Shown here in pieces: positions 30,832-33,557 of a DNA stretch of 33,557 nt. The stretch covers positions 1-33,557 of the forward strand of contig JAFLRQ010000009.1 in the NCBI GenBank assembly GCA_022511395.1. Reading direction: 5' to 3'. This DNA is from Agathobacter sp. (GTDB lineage: Bacteria > Bacillota > Clostridia > Lachnospirales > Lachnospiraceae). The translations under genes and the position numbers were made by a program. A model generated the notes under the pieces. The model was given only the letters and a program-made list of their open reading frames with translations, was not told where the DNA came from and did no database searches. The stretch's first letter is position 1, and each line of letters starts with the position of its first letter.

Positions 30832-31473
30832 TTATTTACCTCTGCTTTCTTTTACTATACTGACGCACTCTGCCGCCAGCTTCTCAATCTCGTCAAAACG
30901 TCCTTCATCCACCAGATCGCTCTTCACCATCCAACTGCCGCCGCAGGCCAGAATACGGTCATACGCAAGATATTCGCGCACGTTGCTCTGGCTGATTCCG
31001 CCGGTCGGCATAAACTTGAGTCCCACATAGGGCGCCGCCATCGCCTTGATCATCTTTAAACCGCCCGCAGCTTCCGCCGGGAAGAATTTCACGACCTCAA
31101 GCCCATTTTCCAGCGCCTGCTCCACTTCACTGGGCGTCGCACAGCCGGGTGTGATTAGGATTCCCTTTTCCACACAATACTTGACAATCCGCGGGTTCAG
31201 CCCCGGACTCACAATAAACTTTGCGCCTGCGGCCACAGCCCGGTCCACCTGCTCCGTCGTGAGCACCGTGCCCGCTCCCACCAGCATCTCAGGAAATTTC
31301 TCGGACATGATCCGGATGGCTTCCTCTGCCGCCGCCGTGCGGAAGGTCACCTCCGCGCAGGGCAGTCCTCCCGCGCAGAGCGCGGCCGCCAGCGGCTCTG
31401 CCGCCTTTGCGTCATTCAGCACCACCACCGGCACAATACCGATCTGTTGTATCTGTTCTAATACCTGATTCAT
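30832..31473 (-). CDS. eda: Bifunctional KHG/KDPG aldolase
   Basis: GIVPVVVLNDAKAAEPLAAAL, PCAEVTFRT, GAGTVLTTEQVDRAVAAGAKFIVSPG, VKFFPAEAAGG, FMPTGGIS. Confidence 0.95.
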   Translation of the reverse strand: MNQVLEQIQQIGIVPVVVLNDAKAAEPLAAALCAGGLPCAEVTFRTAAAEEAIRIMSEKFPEMLVGAGTVLTTEQVDRAVAAGAKFIVSPGLNPRIVKYCVEKGILITPGCATPSEVEQALENGLEVVKFFPAEAAGGLKMIKAMAAPYVGLKFMPTGGISQSNVREYLAYDRILACGGSWMVKSDLVDEGRFDEIEKLAAECVSIVKESRGK

Positions 31474-31507
31474 TGTACACTCCCTCCCTTAGTTTCACAA
31501 CAGGTTT

Positions 31508-32686
31508 TTAATGATGGAACAGCCGGATTCCCGTGAAGCTCATCACCATGCCGTACTTGTTGCAGGTCTCAATCACATGATCGTCCCGCACCGAACCGCC
31601 TGGCTCCGCCACATATTTCACGCCGCTCCTGTAAGCCCGCTCGATATTGTCCCCAAACGGGAAGAAGGCGTCGGACCCCAGTGCCACGTCCGTATTTTTG
31701 TCCAGCCACGCGCGCTTCTGCTGCTGCGTGAAGACCTCGGGCTTCCTCTTGAAAATATTCTCCCACGCGCCGTCCGCAAGCACATCCATGTAGTCCTCAC
31801 CGATATAGAGATCGATCGCATTGTCGCGGTCTGCGCGCTTAATGTTGTCCACGAATTCCAGGCCCAGCACCTCGGGCGACTGTCTCAGCCACCAGTTGTC
31901 CGCCTTGCTGCCCGCCAGTCTGGTGCAGTGGATGCGCGACTGCTGCCCGGCTCCGATGCCGATTGCCTGCCCGTTTTTCACATAACACACCGAGTTGGAC
32001 TGCGTGTACTTTAAGGTGATCATAGAGATCGCGAGATCAATCTTCGCCTGTGCGGTCAGCACCTTGTTCTCCGTGACAATATTGGAAAAGAAGTCATCGT
32101 TGATCACCAGTTCATTCCTTCCCTGCTCAAACGTCACACCAAAGACATCCTTGCGCTCAATGGGCGCCGGCTCATAGTCCGGGTCAATCTCAACCACACA
32201 GTAGTTTCCGTTTTTCTTCTGCTTTAAGATCTCCAGCGCCTCGTCCGTGTAGCCCGGTGCGATGACACCGTCCGAAACCTCGCGCTTGATCACCAGTGCC
32301 GTACTCTTATCACAGACGTCCGAGAGGGAAATGAAATCCCCGAAGGAGGACATCCGGTCCGCACCGCGCGCGCGGATGTAGGCATTCGCCAGCGGTGTGA
32401 ACTCCATGTCCATATCGTCCACCCAATAGATCTTCTTCTCGACATCGGACAGCGGCTGTCCGACGGCGGCTCCCGCGGGTGACACATGCTTGAAGGAGGT
32501 GGCGGCTGGAAGGCCGGTTGCCCTCTTTAATTCGCGCACCAGCTGCCAGCCGTTGAAGGCGTCCAGAAGATTGATATATCCTGCGCGTCCGTTCAACACT
32601 TTGATGGGAAGCTCCCCGTCCTGCATATAGATCCGTGACGGTGTCTGATTCGGATTGCACCCGTATTTCAATATGTATTCCTGCAT
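31508..32686 (-). CDS. Stand-alone phosphoribosylaminoimidazolecarboxamide formyltransferase (PurH C-terminal domain only)
   Basis: LKYGCNPNQTPSRIY, TSFKHVSPAGAAVG, FFPFGDNIERAYRSGVKYVAEPGGSVRDDHVIETC. No N-terminal IMP cyclohydrolase (MGS-like) domain. Confidence 0.93.
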   Translation of the reverse strand: MQEYILKYGCNPNQTPSRIYMQDGELPIKVLNGRAGYINLLDAFNGWQLVRELKRATGLPAATSFKHVSPAGAAVGQPLSDVEKKIYWVDDMDMEFTPLANAYIRARGADRMSSFGDFISLSDVCDKSTALVIKREVSDGVIAPGYTDEALEILKQKKNGNYCVVEIDPDYEPAPIERKDVFGVTFEQGRNELVINDDFFSNIVTENKVLTAQAKIDLAISMITLKYTQSNSVCYVKNGQAIGIGAGQQSRIHCTRLAGSKADNWWLRQSPEVLGLEFVDNIKRADRDNAIDLYIGEDYMDVLADGAWENIFKRKPEVFTQQQKRAWLDKNTDVALGSDAFFPFGDNIERAYRSGVKYVAEPGGSVRDDHVIETCNKYGMVMSFTGIRLFHH

Positions 32687-32699
32687 GTTGTTCTCCTCC

Positions 32700-33416
32700 C
32701 TACTGATTTTTGTTTATGATTCTTGACTCATATTTCCCGGTTTCAATATCGATAAAGCGGACAAACAGCGATACCTTGTTGTCCTCATTCAGACTGTTCC
32801 AGACCATCTCCGTAAAGGAATCAATGTCACTCCCAATGTCAATCCGCGTGGGCTCCCCTTCAAAGCTGGGAAGCGGATTTCCGTCTCCTATATAAGTGTG
32901 GATGAAATGCCCCTCTCCGGCGGCCGGATTGGAATAGGCAAAGGTGAAACGACTGCAGGAGGAGGGATCTCCATGATTACTCTTTAAGATGGACATCTCA
33001 TAGCTGAACTCCCCGCCGCTGACATACAGAATCCCGGAAATTCTCGGCGTATAGTTCGGCGCATCCGGCTCAAACTCGCGCGTGCGCAGCGCCTGTTCAA
33101 AGGTCTGCTTTTGGTTCATCAGCTCATAGATGGTGTCGGTCTGGTCACCGTTGGTGACAATCGTCTTGTCGCCAAGAACCCGCACCGGAGCATAGATGAC
33201 AAGGCTCGGATCCTCCATCTTTTCCGGCTCAAATGCCTGTGTGCGGATGCCCTCACCGTCCTCTACAAAAATGCGGTTTCGGCTGTTGGCGCTTCTTCCC
33301 ATGATAAAGTAAGCGGTCACCGCCTTTTTCCCATCCGGCGTGCGTCCGATCACAATTCCCCGTCCCGGGTATGTGGTGGAAGCAAGCTCCCTGTCAAGTG
33401 ATTGTGTCTGCATCAT
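32700..33416 (-). CDS. IMP cyclohydrolase, archaeal PurO-like family
   Basis: YPGRGIVIGRTPDGKKAVTAYFIMGRSANSRNRIFVEDG resembles PurO-like proteins; adjacent to AICAR formyltransferase. Start at MMQTQSLD (33416). Confidence 0.85.
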   Translation of the reverse strand: MMQTQSLDRELASTTYPGRGIVIGRTPDGKKAVTAYFIMGRSANSRNRIFVEDGEGIRTQAFEPEKMEDPSLVIYAPVRVLGDKTIVTNGDQTDTIYELMNQKQTFEQALRTREFEPDAPNYTPRISGILYVSGGEFSYEMSILKSNHGDPSSCSRFTFAYSNPAAGEGHFIHTYIGDGNPLPSFEGEPTRIDIGSDIDSFTEMVWNSLNEDNKVSLFVRFIDIETGKYESRIINKNQ

Positions 33417-33451
33417 GTTCTCCTCCTTCAGCAAATTTTTTAAATTGGGAA

Positions 33452-33481
33452 TTGTCAAACCCATTCTCAGTGTGCTATAAT
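33452..33481 (+). promoter_or_regulatory. Sigma-A promoter TTGTCA-18-TATAAT for tRNA-Pro
   Basis: -35 at 33452-33457, perfect -10 at 33476-33481, 14 nt before the tRNA 5' end. Confidence 0.7.
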
Positions 33482-33495
33482 AGCTATTGTTGTAA

Positions 33496-33557
33496 CGGGG
33501 TATGGCTCAGCTTGGCTAGAGCGCACGGCTGGGGGCCGTGAGGTCGCAGGTTCGAAT
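33496..33557 (+). tRNA. tRNA-Pro (anticodon GGG), truncated by window end
   Basis: CGGGGTATGGCTCAGCTTGGCTAGAGCGCACGGCTGGGGGCCGTGAGGTCGCAGGTTCGAAT: D-arm, CACGG/CCGTG anticodon stem with CTGGGGG loop, T-arm GGTTCGAAT. Confidence 0.93.

Noticed and set aside
33417-33495. TTGACA on the minus strand as a promoter for the purO-like gene
   Set aside because: TTGACA is present but no acceptable -10 lies 16-18 nt downstream; the same bases fit the plus-strand tRNA promoter better.

Overview
Chromosomal window that looks like a Lachnospiraceae/Clostridia-type Firmicute (inferred from gene content and codon style). It is mostly housekeeping and dense, with most genes on the minus strand. In minus-strand transcription order the blocks are: (1) purO-like IMP cyclohydrolase, a stand-alone AICAR formyltransferase (PurH C-terminal domain only), then a five-gene hexuronate block eda-kdgK-uxuA-uxuB-uxaC; (2) a CapD/WbpM-type nucleotide-sugar dehydratase, asnA, and a P-loop nucleotide kinase-like protein with a ParB-like C-terminal extension; (3) an orphan PAS-like protein; (4) ilvB-ilvN; (5) recJ, then a small soluble MCP-like protein; (6) lacZ-galK; (7) pyrE-vanZ-(small membrane protein)-M29 aminopeptidase-purE-purM-purN-purD-HAD phosphatase. 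Four genes lie on the plus strand: a PAP2-like membrane protein, a SpoIID-like/peptidoglycan-binding protein behind a candidate sporulation promoter, a flavin reductase-like protein and a TVP38/DedA-type membrane protein. A tRNA-Pro(GGG) is cut by the right edge. The left edge holds the tail of a tiny ORF followed by two hairpins, resembling a type I toxin-like locus. No CRISPR array, IS element or obvious defence system was seen. The most interesting items are the split purH/purO arrangement, the kinase-ParB-like fusion, the sporulation-type promoter before the SpoIID-like protein, the Cys-rich insert in IlvB, the degenerate MCP hairpin and the left-edge small-ORF/hairpin locus. Functional assignments rest on motif recognition by eye; no database search was run.
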